This document shows positions 35,877 through 44,564 of a DNA stretch of 64,000 nt, in pieces. The first letter of the stretch is position 1, and each line of letters begins with the position of its first letter. Position numbers and translations under genes: made by a program. The notes beneath the pieces are model-generated. The model did no database searches, was not told the DNA's origin, and was given only the letters and a program-made list of their open reading frames with translations. Origin of the DNA: Pseudomonas sp. PDM05 (GTDB lineage Bacteria; Pseudomonadota; Gammaproteobacteria; Pseudomonadales; Pseudomonadaceae); contig NZ_JACVAC010000006.1 of assembly GCF_014851685.1 (NCBI RefSeq), forward strand, positions 62,001 to 126,000. The letters run 5' to 3'.

Positions 35877-36149
35877 TCAAGCCGACGGGTCGTACTGCGC
35901 AACCGGAATCATCGCCTGCAACAACTCCAACTTGCGCTGCAACTGCGCAACGTGTTCACGCTCGGCACGTAATGCCGAGCGCAGCTCCCGGTTCTCCACT
36001 TCCCAGATCTGCGCCCAGCGCAGGTCTTTCTGGTAGTGCGCAACCATCTTCCACAGTTCGCTCAGTTTCAGGCAATGCTGGATCAGCACCAGCAGGATGA
36101 TCCCCATCACCACCAATGCCCCCGTCGAAACCACTTCCGACATACTCAT
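35877..36149 (-). CDS. Small membrane-anchored coiled-coil protein
   Basis: The 90-aa product starts MSMSEVVSTGALVVMGIILL, with one membrane helix at about 8-28, then a charged coiled coil (RELRSALRAEREHVAQLQRK). ATG 36149 was chosen because AGGA lies 7 bp upstream; the longer form would start at GTG 36155. No family is recognised. It is divergent from the WYL regulator gene with 119 bp between starts, so the regulator may control it. It could belong to the island or to the core border. Confidence 0.65.
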   Translation of the reverse strand: MSMSEVVSTGALVVMGIILLVLIQHCLKLSELWKMVAHYQKDLRWAQIWEVENRELRSALRAEREHVAQLQRKLELLQAMIPVAQYDPSA

Positions 36150-36268
36150 GTTCACGTCCTTTCAAGCCTTCGAGGTATTTCGAAGACAGCAACACGATAT
36201 GTAGTGATTCACGACAGGTCTAGAATGTAGACTTATACAGGTAAAGTATTCACACACATGGAGCAGCC

Positions 36269-37144
36269 ATGAAACGCAAGCAATCCATCGAGCAAGTGCG
36301 CTGGGACCTGGCACTTCGCTATCGCCTCATCGAGACCGTCGCCTGGTGGGAAGGCCGGCTGACCACGGGGCACTTGATGCAGAGCTTTGGTATCAGCCGC
36401 CAGCAGGCCTCCAAGGACATCAACACCTACATCAATGAACATGCGCCCCGAAACTTGACATATGACAAGCAGCTGAAGGGCTACGTACCGAGCAAACACT
36501 TCAAGCCGCGGTTCATCGAGGACAGCGCCAGTGCCTATTTGCACCTGCTGTACCAGAACAATGAACGGGCGCCGCACATCGATGGGCTGGCCCTGGCCTA
36601 CGCCCACACCAAGGTGCTGGAAGTGCCCGACCGGCCAATCCGTCCGGAAATCCTGCGGCCGTTGCTCAAGGCCTGTCGCGACGGTTTGCGCCTGGAGACC
36701 GAGTACGTTTCGTTCAACACGCCAAACGTGGAAATCCGCCTGATCGCCCCGCACACCCTGGTGTACACCGGCATGCGCTGGCACGTGCGCGCCTATTGCG
36801 AGAAGAACCGCCAGTACCGTGACTTCGTGCTGAGCCGCCTGCGCGGCGAGCCGGAGCTGCTCGACGCGTCAGCGTACACACGCGAGCAAGATGATGACTG
36901 GAACACCGAAGTGCCGATCATCTTCGCCCCTGACAGCCGCTTGAACACTGCGCAGCAGGCGATCATCGAAACCGACTTCGGCATGACCGATGGGCGACTG
37001 GTGGTCGCCAGCCGCAAGGCGTTGGTGCGGTACGTGTTGCGCCGCTATCAGATCGACCCGCGAAACCTGGCCACCACGCCAGAGGCGCAGCAGATTGTGG
37101 TCAGCAACTTGAAAGAGTTGCGGCCGTGGCTTTCGTTCGATTGA
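36269..37144 (+). CDS. WYL-domain transcriptional regulator
   Basis: The 291-aa protein has an N-terminal winged helix (RLTTGHLMQSFGISRQQASKD, residues about 32-52), a linker domain, and a WYL sensor domain (LIAPHTLVYTGMRWHVRAYC, FVLSRLRGEPEL) with a C-terminal WCX-like extension. WYL regulators of this build (BrxR/CapW type) often repress phage-defence genes and sense nucleic-acid or nucleotide signals. It lies 0.7 kb after the Zorya-like operon and faces away from the small membrane protein. The short promoter gap contains TCTAGAATGTAGA-like partial symmetry that could be its own operator. A link to the defence operon is inference. Confidence 0.88.
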   Translation: MKRKQSIEQVRWDLALRYRLIETVAWWEGRLTTGHLMQSFGISRQQASKDINTYINEHAPRNLTYDKQLKGYVPSKHFKPRFIEDSASAYLHLLYQNNERAPHIDGLALAYAHTKVLEVPDRPIRPEILRPLLKACRDGLRLETEYVSFNTPNVEIRLIAPHTLVYTGMRWHVRAYCEKNRQYRDFVLSRLRGEPELLDASAYTREQDDDWNTEVPIIFAPDSRLNTAQQAIIETDFGMTDGRLVVASRKALVRYVLRRYQIDPRNLATTPEAQQIVVSNLKELRPWLSFD

Positions 37145-37200
37145 GGGCTGCGCGCTGGCAACTGACGGCCAGCGCGCAAAGATCGAGGCGCTAGAACGCC

Positions 37201-38670
37201 TCAGGCGTCGAGCTCGCAATCACCGAAGAACCGCTCGAACAGCGGCGTGGGCAGGTATTGCGCGTTGAGCAGGCCAAAGTGCTGGCCGACGTTGCGGCCC
37301 AGCGACAGCAACGTATTTGCGGCATTCTCGGTGCCGGCATAACCGGCGTTGAGGATGTAGGCGGCGCGCGCGTCAGCGGTCTGCGCCCGTTGATACGCCG
37401 TGCCCGTGATCAAGACGTCCACCAGGCAGACGTTGACCCGTTCATCACTCAGGCTGAAGGGCTCCAGCACCTCGCTCGCCAGTACCGCGCGCAGGCCGTC
37501 CTCGCCGCCGGCGACGATGCGTTCAAGCACGTCAAGCGGTCGCTCAAAGAGGTCGAACTCAAAAATGGAAAACGCAAAACAGTAGCCGTTGGCGGTTTCA
37601 TGGGAGATCGGCTCTTTCTCGCTGGGACGCGTCGGCAGCCAGTTGACGAAGGACTCTTTATTGTCCTGCCCACCGCTGCGGCGGTAGACCAGATAGTCCT
37701 GGATCACCTGGCGGAAGGGATGGCCTGTCGGCACCCAGCCCGTACCTTGGCGCTTGCGTTTGTTCTTGCCAACTACCGGCACTACGGCCACCGGCACGCC
37801 CCCAAAACACCGCAAGTCATACCCCAACACAAACAGGCTGGCCTCAAACGCATGGCAGCGCGCGGGCAGCGCCCCTTGGTCGGCGAACCAGTTCGTACGC
37901 CCCAGCAGTTCACGGATGATCCACCCCAGGCGCACCTGCGAGCGGGCCCAGGTTTCATAACTGATCGACGAAAACTGGCGCGCTGCCAAGCCGTTCACAA
38001 ACGCACCCGGATCGCGCAACTGGCTGCCACGGGCACTGCCGGAGGGAAACGCCAGCAAAGGCTTGCCACCGCCGCTCCACTGCTGGCGAAACAACGAATA
38101 CAACATGCCCATCGCCGCACCGACGCGGCTGTCATAGATCGGCGATCCCGATGCATCCAGCAAAGCATGGATCTTGGTCAGGCCCGCATCAAAACGCTGG
38201 ACGCTGCTGGCGTTGAGATCATCCAGGTCCTGCTCACCGTCGAGCGCTATCAGCCCGGCCATCTTGCGCAAATACGCCGACAATTCCCCGTTGGCCGCCA
38301 ATCGCTGCAAAAACGGAATGGCGCCGCGTACCCCGCCCCAACGCAGCACCTGCAAGCACGCTTGCAGCGCTTGCGGCTCGTCACCCGCGTCGACTGCGCG
38401 CTTAAGCCAAGCGCCCAACTGTCCAAGGGACTGCCGGGTCTGCACCCAGCTCTGCGAATTGACGCTCTGCTGCTGGGCATCCTGCCAGCTGGCCTTCCAG
38501 CGGTAGTGCCCGATCACCTGCTCGAAGCCCTGCACCTGAGCAATCAAGCCACCGGGCACAAACTTGCTGGCCTTGAAGTTCAGGTTGAAGGTCAGCGTCG
38601 GCAAATTGGCCTGCAACCATTCAACAAACGACGCAACTTCAGGTTGTGTCAGGAACTGTTCACGCTTCAT
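37201..38670 (-). CDS. Hypothetical 489-aa cytosolic protein
   Basis: I do not recognise this protein. It has no signal peptide or membrane segment. The N-terminal part (LTQPEVASFVEWLQANLPTL) is followed by a helical middle, a basic patch GKNKRKRQGTGW near residue 310, and a C-terminal DVLITGTAYQRAQTADARAA region. The start MKREQFLTQPEVASF was chosen because AAGG lies 8 bp upstream; an in-frame ATG 12 codons earlier lacks a ribosome site. It converges with the WYL regulator gene (56-bp gap) at the island border. GC content is core-like, so it may be resident. Confidence 0.75.
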   Translation of the reverse strand: MKREQFLTQPEVASFVEWLQANLPTLTFNLNFKASKFVPGGLIAQVQGFEQVIGHYRWKASWQDAQQQSVNSQSWVQTRQSLGQLGAWLKRAVDAGDEPQALQACLQVLRWGGVRGAIPFLQRLAANGELSAYLRKMAGLIALDGEQDLDDLNASSVQRFDAGLTKIHALLDASGSPIYDSRVGAAMGMLYSLFRQQWSGGGKPLLAFPSGSARGSQLRDPGAFVNGLAARQFSSISYETWARSQVRLGWIIRELLGRTNWFADQGALPARCHAFEASLFVLGYDLRCFGGVPVAVVPVVGKNKRKRQGTGWVPTGHPFRQVIQDYLVYRRSGGQDNKESFVNWLPTRPSEKEPISHETANGYCFAFSIFEFDLFERPLDVLERIVAGGEDGLRAVLASEVLEPFSLSDERVNVCLVDVLITGTAYQRAQTADARAAYILNAGYAGTENAANTLLSLGRNVGQHFGLLNAQYLPTPLFERFFGDCELDA

Positions 38671-38876
38671 GCAGACTGCCTTATGGCTGATATTGAATCG
38701 CCACACCCTAAGTAAAACAGCAGGTCGCGTCCACGTTGTGCGTTCATACAGGTAAACAAAAAGAGCAGGTCGTGAAACTCAATCGCGATGGGGCACGAAC
38801 TTCGGTTTAGGTTGGTTCCGCACGCACTTCCCATTACCCTAGCGCCCTCTATCAGACAACCGGAAGTCCGATACCC

Positions 38877-39899
38877 GTGTTCAAGCCCCTTGCCGTCCTG
38901 ACCCTCGCCTGCACCCCTTTGCTCGCCGCTGCCGCCGACCTGGCCGGGGTGTGGAGCGGCACCCTGGGCAAGTCCGCGATCACCGCGTGTTTCAACGGCG
39001 CCCACGGCGCCAATGGCAGCTACTACCAGCGTATCCTCAGCCCGATTCAGTTGACCCAGGCCAACGCGAGCGAGCCCTGGGTAGAAGACGGGCAAACCGG
39101 GTTCTGGCAGTTGGACGACCCTCAAGGCGACACACTCACCGGCACCTGGAGCAAGGCCGTAGGCGGCAAAGGCCTGGCATTGCGCCTAAAACGTGCGGAC
39201 GCGGAGGGTTGCGCCAGCGACAGTTACAACAACCCGCTCGAAGCGTCGCCGCCGCCGGTAACGGTGGAAAAGAAGACCTTCAACGAACACGCCTATCAGG
39301 TCAAAACCCAGGGTGGGCAAGTCACCCTCAGACTCGACGGCGAAGGCCCGGCCATCAGCAAGATCAACGCGGACCTCGCGCGCATGGCCATCAGCCCCGA
39401 AGGCCAGGCGCAGTTCTACCGAGAGCGCCGCAACGCCCTGGACCAGAGCGGCGGCACCTATACCAGTGAGATCACGGTGGAGCCGTTCTACTGGTCCTCG
39501 CAGTGGATCACCGTACGGTTCTACCACTGGGCGGCAGGCTACGGCCGTGGCGGCATCAGTTGGGGCCTGCACAGCTGGAACCTGCACACCGGCGAGAGCG
39601 TCGACCCGTGGACATGGCTCGGCGGCCAGGCGCAGTGGGACAGCCCCTACTCCGGCCAAGTCCAGCTGCCGGCCACGTTCAGCGCCTGGCTGGCCAAACA
39701 AACCAGCGTCGACGAAGGCTGCCCGGCGGTCACCAGTTACTCCACCTTCGACTTGAGCTTCAACACCGAGGGCCTGCAACTCTCCACCCCCGCCCAAGGC
39801 GACGGTTGTGACAACGAGTTGAGCTTCACCTGGGAGCAACTGGCGCCGGTCCTGACGGCACAAGGTAAAGCGGCACTACCGAGCTTGCAGGCACCGTAA
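38877..39899 (+). CDS. Secreted protein of unknown function
   Basis: The 340-aa product starts with GTG and has a signal peptide (FKPLAVLTLACTPLLAAA, cleavage near AAA-DLAG at about 21). The mature protein is beta-rich by eye: DLAGVWSGTLGKSAITACF at the start, then a lipocalin-like GFWQLDDPQGDTLTGTW stretch, and a C-terminal half (WSSQWITVRFYHWAAGYGRG) resembling DUF3298/RsiV-like periplasmic domains. Four to five cysteines suggest disulphides. Function is unknown. It is followed 121 bp later by the glycosyltransferase gene on the same strand. Confidence 0.8.
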   Translation: MFKPLAVLTLACTPLLAAAADLAGVWSGTLGKSAITACFNGAHGANGSYYQRILSPIQLTQANASEPWVEDGQTGFWQLDDPQGDTLTGTWSKAVGGKGLALRLKRADAEGCASDSYNNPLEASPPPVTVEKKTFNEHAYQVKTQGGQVTLRLDGEGPAISKINADLARMAISPEGQAQFYRERRNALDQSGGTYTSEITVEPFYWSSQWITVRFYHWAAGYGRGGISWGLHSWNLHTGESVDPWTWLGGQAQWDSPYSGQVQLPATFSAWLAKQTSVDEGCPAVTSYSTFDLSFNTEGLQLSTPAQGDGCDNELSFTWEQLAPVLTAQGKAALPSLQAP

Positions 39900-40020
39900 G
39901 AGACCTGGGCGTAGAAAAATCCCGCGCTCATTCACGAAATATTCAGAATCACCGACCGATACTAGCCCATTGCAATGACCGCTCCCCCCGAGCGCTCCCT
40001 CGCCCTGGTAGCCAGAATCC

Positions 40021-41454
40021 ATGACGCGTCCTGTTCCTCTGTTGCTCCTGCTTGTTGCCCTGTTGTTCTTCTTTGCCCTTGGCAGCCACGAACTGCAAGG
40101 TTCTACCGAAGCCCGCGTCGCCGGGATCGCAATGGCCATGCACCTGGACAACAACTGGGTCGTGCCGCAACTGTTTCGCGAACCCTTCCTGGAAAAACCG
40201 CCCCTGAGCCTGTGGCTCGACGCCGGGGCGATTCGCCTGTTCGGCGGCACCACCTGGGCGGTACGCCTGGCTTCGGCATTTGCCGGTTTGTTCAGCGTGA
40301 TGCTGTTCTACGGGATGCTGCGCAAGTTCGGCCGCCCGCAGACCCTGGCGCTCAGTGCCGCGCTGATCCTTGCGACCATGGCCAGTTACTGGAGCAACGT
40401 ACGCGGCGTGGGTGAAGACTCGCTGCTCAGCCTCGGCGTCACCACCGCGCTGCTGGGGTTCTACCAGGCGATGCGTCCTGAGAACCAAGGCTCCAAGTCC
40501 GGCGCCTGGGCGCTGTTTACCCTCGGCATGGTGATCGCCACCCTGAGTAAAGGCGTGCTGGGCCTGGCGATGCCGGGCATCGTGATCTTCGTGTATCTGG
40601 TCGTTACAAGCGTGATCGACAAACGCCTGCGCATCGGCGACTGGCTCAAGCCCGGGCTGTTCACCTTGCTGGCGTTGGTGCCACTGCTGATCTGGCTGGG
40701 TTTCCTGTTTCAACGCGGCGGTATGCAGGCCGTCGGCGAAGTGCTGTGGACAAACAGCGTCGGGCGCTTCAGCGGTTCGTTCGTCGAGGCTGGGCACTAC
40801 GAACCGTTCTACTACTACCTTGCCAAGCTGCCCGAAGCCTTTCTGCCGTGGAATATCCTGGTGTACCTGGGCCTGTGGCACTTGCGTAAGAGCCTGGCAC
40901 GCAATCGCTACTTGCTGTTTTTCTGCATCTGGCTGGTGGCGCAATTCACCCTGCTGACGCTGGCTTCGAGCAAGCGCACCGTGTACCTGATGTCGCTCAC
41001 GCCAGCCGCCGCGGTGCTCGCGGCAGAATATGCGCGGGTGCTGCTGGACCGCCTGAAAGACCGCAGGCCCGCACTCTACCGTTACCATCGGCAGGTGATC
41101 GGCGGCGTGTTCGCCGTACTGATTGCCAGCTATATGAGCGCTGCATTCGTGTTCGCGCCCAAGGCCGACAAGCGCGAGTCATTCGTGCCGGTGATCAGCC
41201 AGCTCCAGGCGCTGCAAGCAGAAGGTCGAGAAGTGGCGATGTTTCAGCCCAACGAGCGGATTGCCGGCGCGGGGGTGTTCTATATGCAGGGCTACGTGCC
41301 GCTCCTGCAAACCGAGGCCGAGTTGCAGGCATTCCTCAGCGCCAAACCCGGCAACGTTGCGTTGACGGATCAAACCAGTGTGCTGAAGGAACAGGTGAAG
41401 GTCATCAAGGAGATGGCGATCAGTCGCAAGCCTTACTACTTCATAGAGCAGTAA
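40021..41454 (+). CDS. ArnT-type membrane glycosyltransferase (GT-83/PMT family)
   Basis: The 477-aa inner-membrane enzyme belongs to the ArnT/PMT_2 family, which moves a sugar from an undecaprenyl carrier to lipid A or another periplasmic acceptor. The first periplasmic loop carries GSHELQGSTEARVAGIAMAM and LFREPFLEKPPLSLWL, matching the ArnT loop with its acidic residues. About 11-12 hydrophobic segments follow. At 477 aa it is shorter than ArnT of E. coli (about 550), and no arn operon surrounds it, so aminoarabinose transfer to lipid A is not assured. It is likely a core gene. Confidence 0.87.
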   Translation: MTRPVPLLLLLVALLFFFALGSHELQGSTEARVAGIAMAMHLDNNWVVPQLFREPFLEKPPLSLWLDAGAIRLFGGTTWAVRLASAFAGLFSVMLFYGMLRKFGRPQTLALSAALILATMASYWSNVRGVGEDSLLSLGVTTALLGFYQAMRPENQGSKSGAWALFTLGMVIATLSKGVLGLAMPGIVIFVYLVVTSVIDKRLRIGDWLKPGLFTLLALVPLLIWLGFLFQRGGMQAVGEVLWTNSVGRFSGSFVEAGHYEPFYYYLAKLPEAFLPWNILVYLGLWHLRKSLARNRYLLFFCIWLVAQFTLLTLASSKRTVYLMSLTPAAAVLAAEYARVLLDRLKDRRPALYRYHRQVIGGVFAVLIASYMSAAFVFAPKADKRESFVPVISQLQALQAEGREVAMFQPNERIAGAGVFYMQGYVPLLQTEAELQAFLSAKPGNVALTDQTSVLKEQVKVIKEMAISRKPYYFIEQ

Positions 41455-41469
41455 GGCCTGCGTGGGGGA

Positions 41470-41958
41470 TCAGTGCTTGGTCAGCTTGTCCAGGTACCCC
41501 ATGGCAAACGCCGAGACGACGAAGGTCATGTGAATGATCACGTACCACATCAGGTGTTGTGGATCGACGTTCTTGGCGTCCATGAAGATGCGCAGCAAGT
41601 GGATGGAGGAAATCGCCACGATGGACGCCGCCACTTTCATCTTCAGCGAGGAGGAGTCCATGGTGCCCAGCCAGTTGAGCTTTTCCTTGTTGTCATCGAT
41701 GTCCAGTTGCGAGACGAAGTTCTCGTAGCCGGAGATCATCACCATCACCAGCAAACCACCGACCAGCGCCATGTCGATCAACGACAGCAGCAGCAGGATG
41801 ACGTCCGCTTCCAACATGGTGAACACGTTGGGCAGCACGTGGATGATTTCCTGGAAGAACTTCAGCGCCAGGATCAGCAAGCCCAGGGACAACCCCAGGT
41901 AAATCGGCGCCAGCAGCCAGCGTGAGGCGTACATAGTATTTTCGATAAAGCGTTCCAT
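41470..41958 (-). CDS. UPF0114 / TIGR00645 family membrane protein (YqhA-like)
   Basis: The 162-aa inner-membrane protein starts [20 protein letters not shown] and has four hydrophobic segments, with [20 protein letters not shown] and [15 protein letters not shown] as typical family blocks. The function of the family is unknown. It ends 16 bp from the stop of the converging glycosyltransferase gene. Length is normal. Confidence 0.93.
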   Translation of the reverse strand: MERFIENTMYASRWLLAPIYLGLSLGLLILALKFFQEIIHVLPNVFTMLEADVILLLLSLIDMALVGGLLVMVMISGYENFVSQLDIDDNKEKLNWLGTMDSSSLKMKVAASIVAISSIHLLRIFMDAKNVDPQHLMWYVIIHMTFVVSAFAMGYLDKLTKH

Positions 41959-42120
41959 GGGATCTCACACAGCGTGGCTAAAAATGGCGGCGAGTATACC
42001 AGCCGCCGTCAAACACCTGTAACCGCGAGAAAACTGACCTGGCCGGCACTTGTAAGAGAATTTTTCTGCTAGTGTCGAGGCCATTAAATCGGCTCGATGA
42101 TGTCGGACAGGAAGACTCAG

Positions 42121-43944
42121 ATGATGGATGTGCGATCCCCTTTGGCCAACATCGGCCTGTGTGCGGCGTTGCTGATGGCCAGCGGCTGCTCCCCCAAAGA
42201 TGAGCAGAAGCAGGCCACCCTCGAAGAGAAAACCGCGAAGTTCGAGCAATCCCTCGACAGCATCCAGGACCCCAAACTGCGCGACGCCATCGCCGACCTT
42301 GGCGGCTCGCTGCTGTTGCTGGAACGGGCGCGGGTCAAACTCGCCGACAAACCCGTCGAAGCCGAATACGGTGAAAACTCCCTCGCCCTGCTAACGCATT
42401 ACCCTACGCCCCAGGCGCTGGTGGACACCTATATCAACGGCCTTTTCGTACTGCGCAAAGCCTCGCATTCCGACTACCTGACGGATCTGCAGCCGGTCTT
42501 CCCGTTCAGCTTCAACGCCCCGGACCAATTCCCCTTCCCCCATGGGCTGGAATGGCAGTCGGTCACGCTGAGCAACAACAAAGTCATCCCATTCCAGCCG
42601 GAATGGTCGGAAACCGACCCTGGCATCCAGTTGAGCCCCAGCAGTTCCAACCTGACCAACCCCGATGACCTGACAGTGACCTACCCGTTCATCGAAGGCG
42701 TCGAGACGGAAAACAAAAGCCAACCACAGCCCGTCAGCCTCAAGGGCACGATAGAAGTGATCGCGCCGGGCAAGCTGCTGAACTTCGAGCTGTCGAAACA
42801 GGACGTCGGCCGCACACGCACCGACGGCACTGTGAGCCTCAAGCTGTTGTTACTGGAAAAGAACTACGCCGAAATCGAGATGACCAACAGCGCGCCACTC
42901 GCCGCAGAAGTGGGCGACGAATCGCCCACCCCATTGCTGGTACAGGCGCAAGACAGCACCGGGCAATTCCTCACGCGTTCGGGTTCAATCAACGAAAGCG
43001 CAGCGCAGGTGGCGTTCTACGAGAAACAACTGGCCGAGATGCAAAAGCAGACGGCCTGGTCGGAGGCGTTCGAGAAAAAACTCGTCGACGAGCAGAAAGC
43101 CTTCGAACACAAACAAACCAGCCACTACGCCAAAGTCTATTTCAATGGCGTGATCGACAAGCTACACGTCAACGTGCTGGATTTCTCCACCGCCACGCTC
43201 ACCCGCAAAGACCTTGATCTACCAGTGCTGCGCTTCGACAAGAACAGTCTGCAGAAAACCGTGCAAGCCTTGCCGATGCCGGTCACGGTGTATGACGACG
43301 GCGCCGCCGGTTGGCTCAAAGACGCGAGCATGACCGAAGACCAGCTGAAAAACAGCGTCACCATCAGCCAGTCGACCGAAGACGCGAGTGCCGCCCATAT
43401 CGTGTTCGACCACCCGTTCACCTTCAATGACGACCTGGTCGGCGCCGAACGCAACAGCAGCGAATCGCCGATTACCTTCTTCACCGCCGATGACAAGGGC
43501 GAGCGCGGTGAGCCGATCGAGTTGCCGACCGAAGCCTTCGAGCTGAACCCGGCACGCGGCACGCTGACCTACGACCTCAACCTGTTCCCGGAAAACCCGG
43601 CGTTTGTGGTGGGCTCGGTGCCGCTGTTCCTCGCCACCATCGACAAAGCCACGATCGATGTCGCCAAGCTACCCAAGGGCCTGTCGCTCAAGGACAACGC
43701 GCTGATTGTCGACCAGAAGGAATTCCCCGCCGACAGCTGGCGCTTCTATGCCAAGGACGCCAGTGGCAACTACCTCAAGGAAATTCTCGGTGTGAGCCAC
43801 CGCGCCGAGGAATTCGGCACGGCGATGTTTGACGTGCACTATTTCTACGGCCAGCCAACCACCCTGGAAAGCTACCAGCGCACTGACCTGAGCACCGTGC
43901 AATACGGTTTCGAGGTCAAGCTGGACAAGCCCGAGAGCAAATAG
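42121..43944 (+). CDS. Large lipoprotein of unknown function
   Basis: The 607-aa product has a lipoprotein signal with lipobox LLMASGC (Cys at about residue 23). ATG 42121 was chosen because AGGAA lies 7 bp upstream; the frame is open back to 42097. The mature protein is acidic, mostly beta by eye, with a heptad-rich stretch (AAQVAFYEKQLAEMQKQTAW) in the middle. Several conserved-looking blocks such as DVHYFYGQPTTLESYQRTDL occur near the end. I recognise no enzyme motif. It should be anchored to the outer membrane. Confidence 0.85.
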   Translation: MMDVRSPLANIGLCAALLMASGCSPKDEQKQATLEEKTAKFEQSLDSIQDPKLRDAIADLGGSLLLLERARVKLADKPVEAEYGENSLALLTHYPTPQALVDTYINGLFVLRKASHSDYLTDLQPVFPFSFNAPDQFPFPHGLEWQSVTLSNNKVIPFQPEWSETDPGIQLSPSSSNLTNPDDLTVTYPFIEGVETENKSQPQPVSLKGTIEVIAPGKLLNFELSKQDVGRTRTDGTVSLKLLLLEKNYAEIEMTNSAPLAAEVGDESPTPLLVQAQDSTGQFLTRSGSINESAAQVAFYEKQLAEMQKQTAWSEAFEKKLVDEQKAFEHKQTSHYAKVYFNGVIDKLHVNVLDFSTATLTRKDLDLPVLRFDKNSLQKTVQALPMPVTVYDDGAAGWLKDASMTEDQLKNSVTISQSTEDASAAHIVFDHPFTFNDDLVGAERNSSESPITFFTADDKGERGEPIELPTEAFELNPARGTLTYDLNLFPENPAFVVGSVPLFLATIDKATIDVAKLPKGLSLKDNALIVDQKEFPADSWRFYAKDASGNYLKEILGVSHRAEEFGTAMFDVHYFYGQPTTLESYQRTDLSTVQYGFEVKLDKPESK

Positions 43945-43947
43945 CGC

Positions 43948-44256
43948 TCAGTGCTGGGTGTCGCCATTGAGCTGTCGCAGATGGGCCTGCATATGCAGGC
44001 TCCAGATCTGCGGGTCGCCCGCCCTCTCATAGCCATGGGAAGTGAGGCTGTCGACGATTGATTCCAGCATGCTTTCTGCCACAAAAGGCCCATGGAACGG
44101 GCCTTGGGACTTGATGGTGGACGGCTGCTCACCGGTCATTCCGGCGGCAAACAACAAGGTCCACAGCCCGTTATCCCCAGCGAGAGGGCGAATGGAGCAT
44201 TCGATACGGGTGACCAGGCCAAAACACTGGCGGGTAAGGCAAAGGTTGCGCGACAT
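43948..44256 (-). CDS. Conserved hypothetical protein
   Basis: The 102-aa product starts MSRNLCLTRQCFGLVTRIEC with GAGGGG just upstream. It shows an Arg/Cys-rich beginning, a central FHGPFVAESMLESIVDSLTS and a C-terminal SLHMQAHLRQLNG helix. No motif or family is recognised. It converges on the large lipoprotein gene with a 3-bp gap between stops. Confidence 0.7.
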   Translation of the reverse strand: MSRNLCLTRQCFGLVTRIECSIRPLAGDNGLWTLLFAAGMTGEQPSTIKSQGPFHGPFVAESMLESIVDSLTSHGYERAGDPQIWSLHMQAHLRQLNGDTQH

Positions 44257-44427
44257 GGCGGCGCCCCTCGTTAGATCGGCGTTCAGCCTCGATCACACAC
44301 GGCGAGGCTGTTTCTATCCTGCGACTCCTGTAGAAATCCCTTGAGCAGAGAATAGAATAAAATCGCTACAAACCAAGACCGTAGAGACCAACGGCCATCA
44401 CCCCCCCTCCACCGCCAATTTTATGAC

Positions 44428-44561
44428 TGTAGTGAGCGGGCTTGCCCCGTGCCGGGTGGCGAAGCCGCCCCAAAACGGAACGCCGCGGTGTTTCAGAAAG
44501 ACCGCGGCGTATGGATTTGGGGCGGCTTCGCCACCCGGCGCGGGCAAGCCCGCTCACTACA
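44428..44561. repeat. Large REP-type inverted repeat (BIME)
   Basis: Two arms of about 50 bp read TGTAGTGAGCGGGCTTGCCC ... CGAAGCCGCCCCAAA and its near reverse complement, separated by a CCGCGGTG...CACCGCGG-like centre. The GAGCGGGCTTGCCC core is the Pseudomonas REP motif. It fills most of the 308-bp gap between the hypothetical gene and the Lon-like gene, where it could stabilise mRNA 3' ends. Confidence 0.85.
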
Positions 44562-44564
44562 ACG

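Noticed and set aside
37258-38715. 485-codon frame opposite the 489-aa unknown protein
   Set aside because: Neither strand encodes a family I know, but the minus-strand frame has a good ribosome site, balanced composition and fitting start; the plus frame is His/Gln/Arg-rich like other shadows.
35570-38876. A third copy of the ssrA tail that would mark the right end of island B
   Set aside because: I looked for the CCACCA...AAAGACGTCC pattern and found none; the right border of island B remains undefined.
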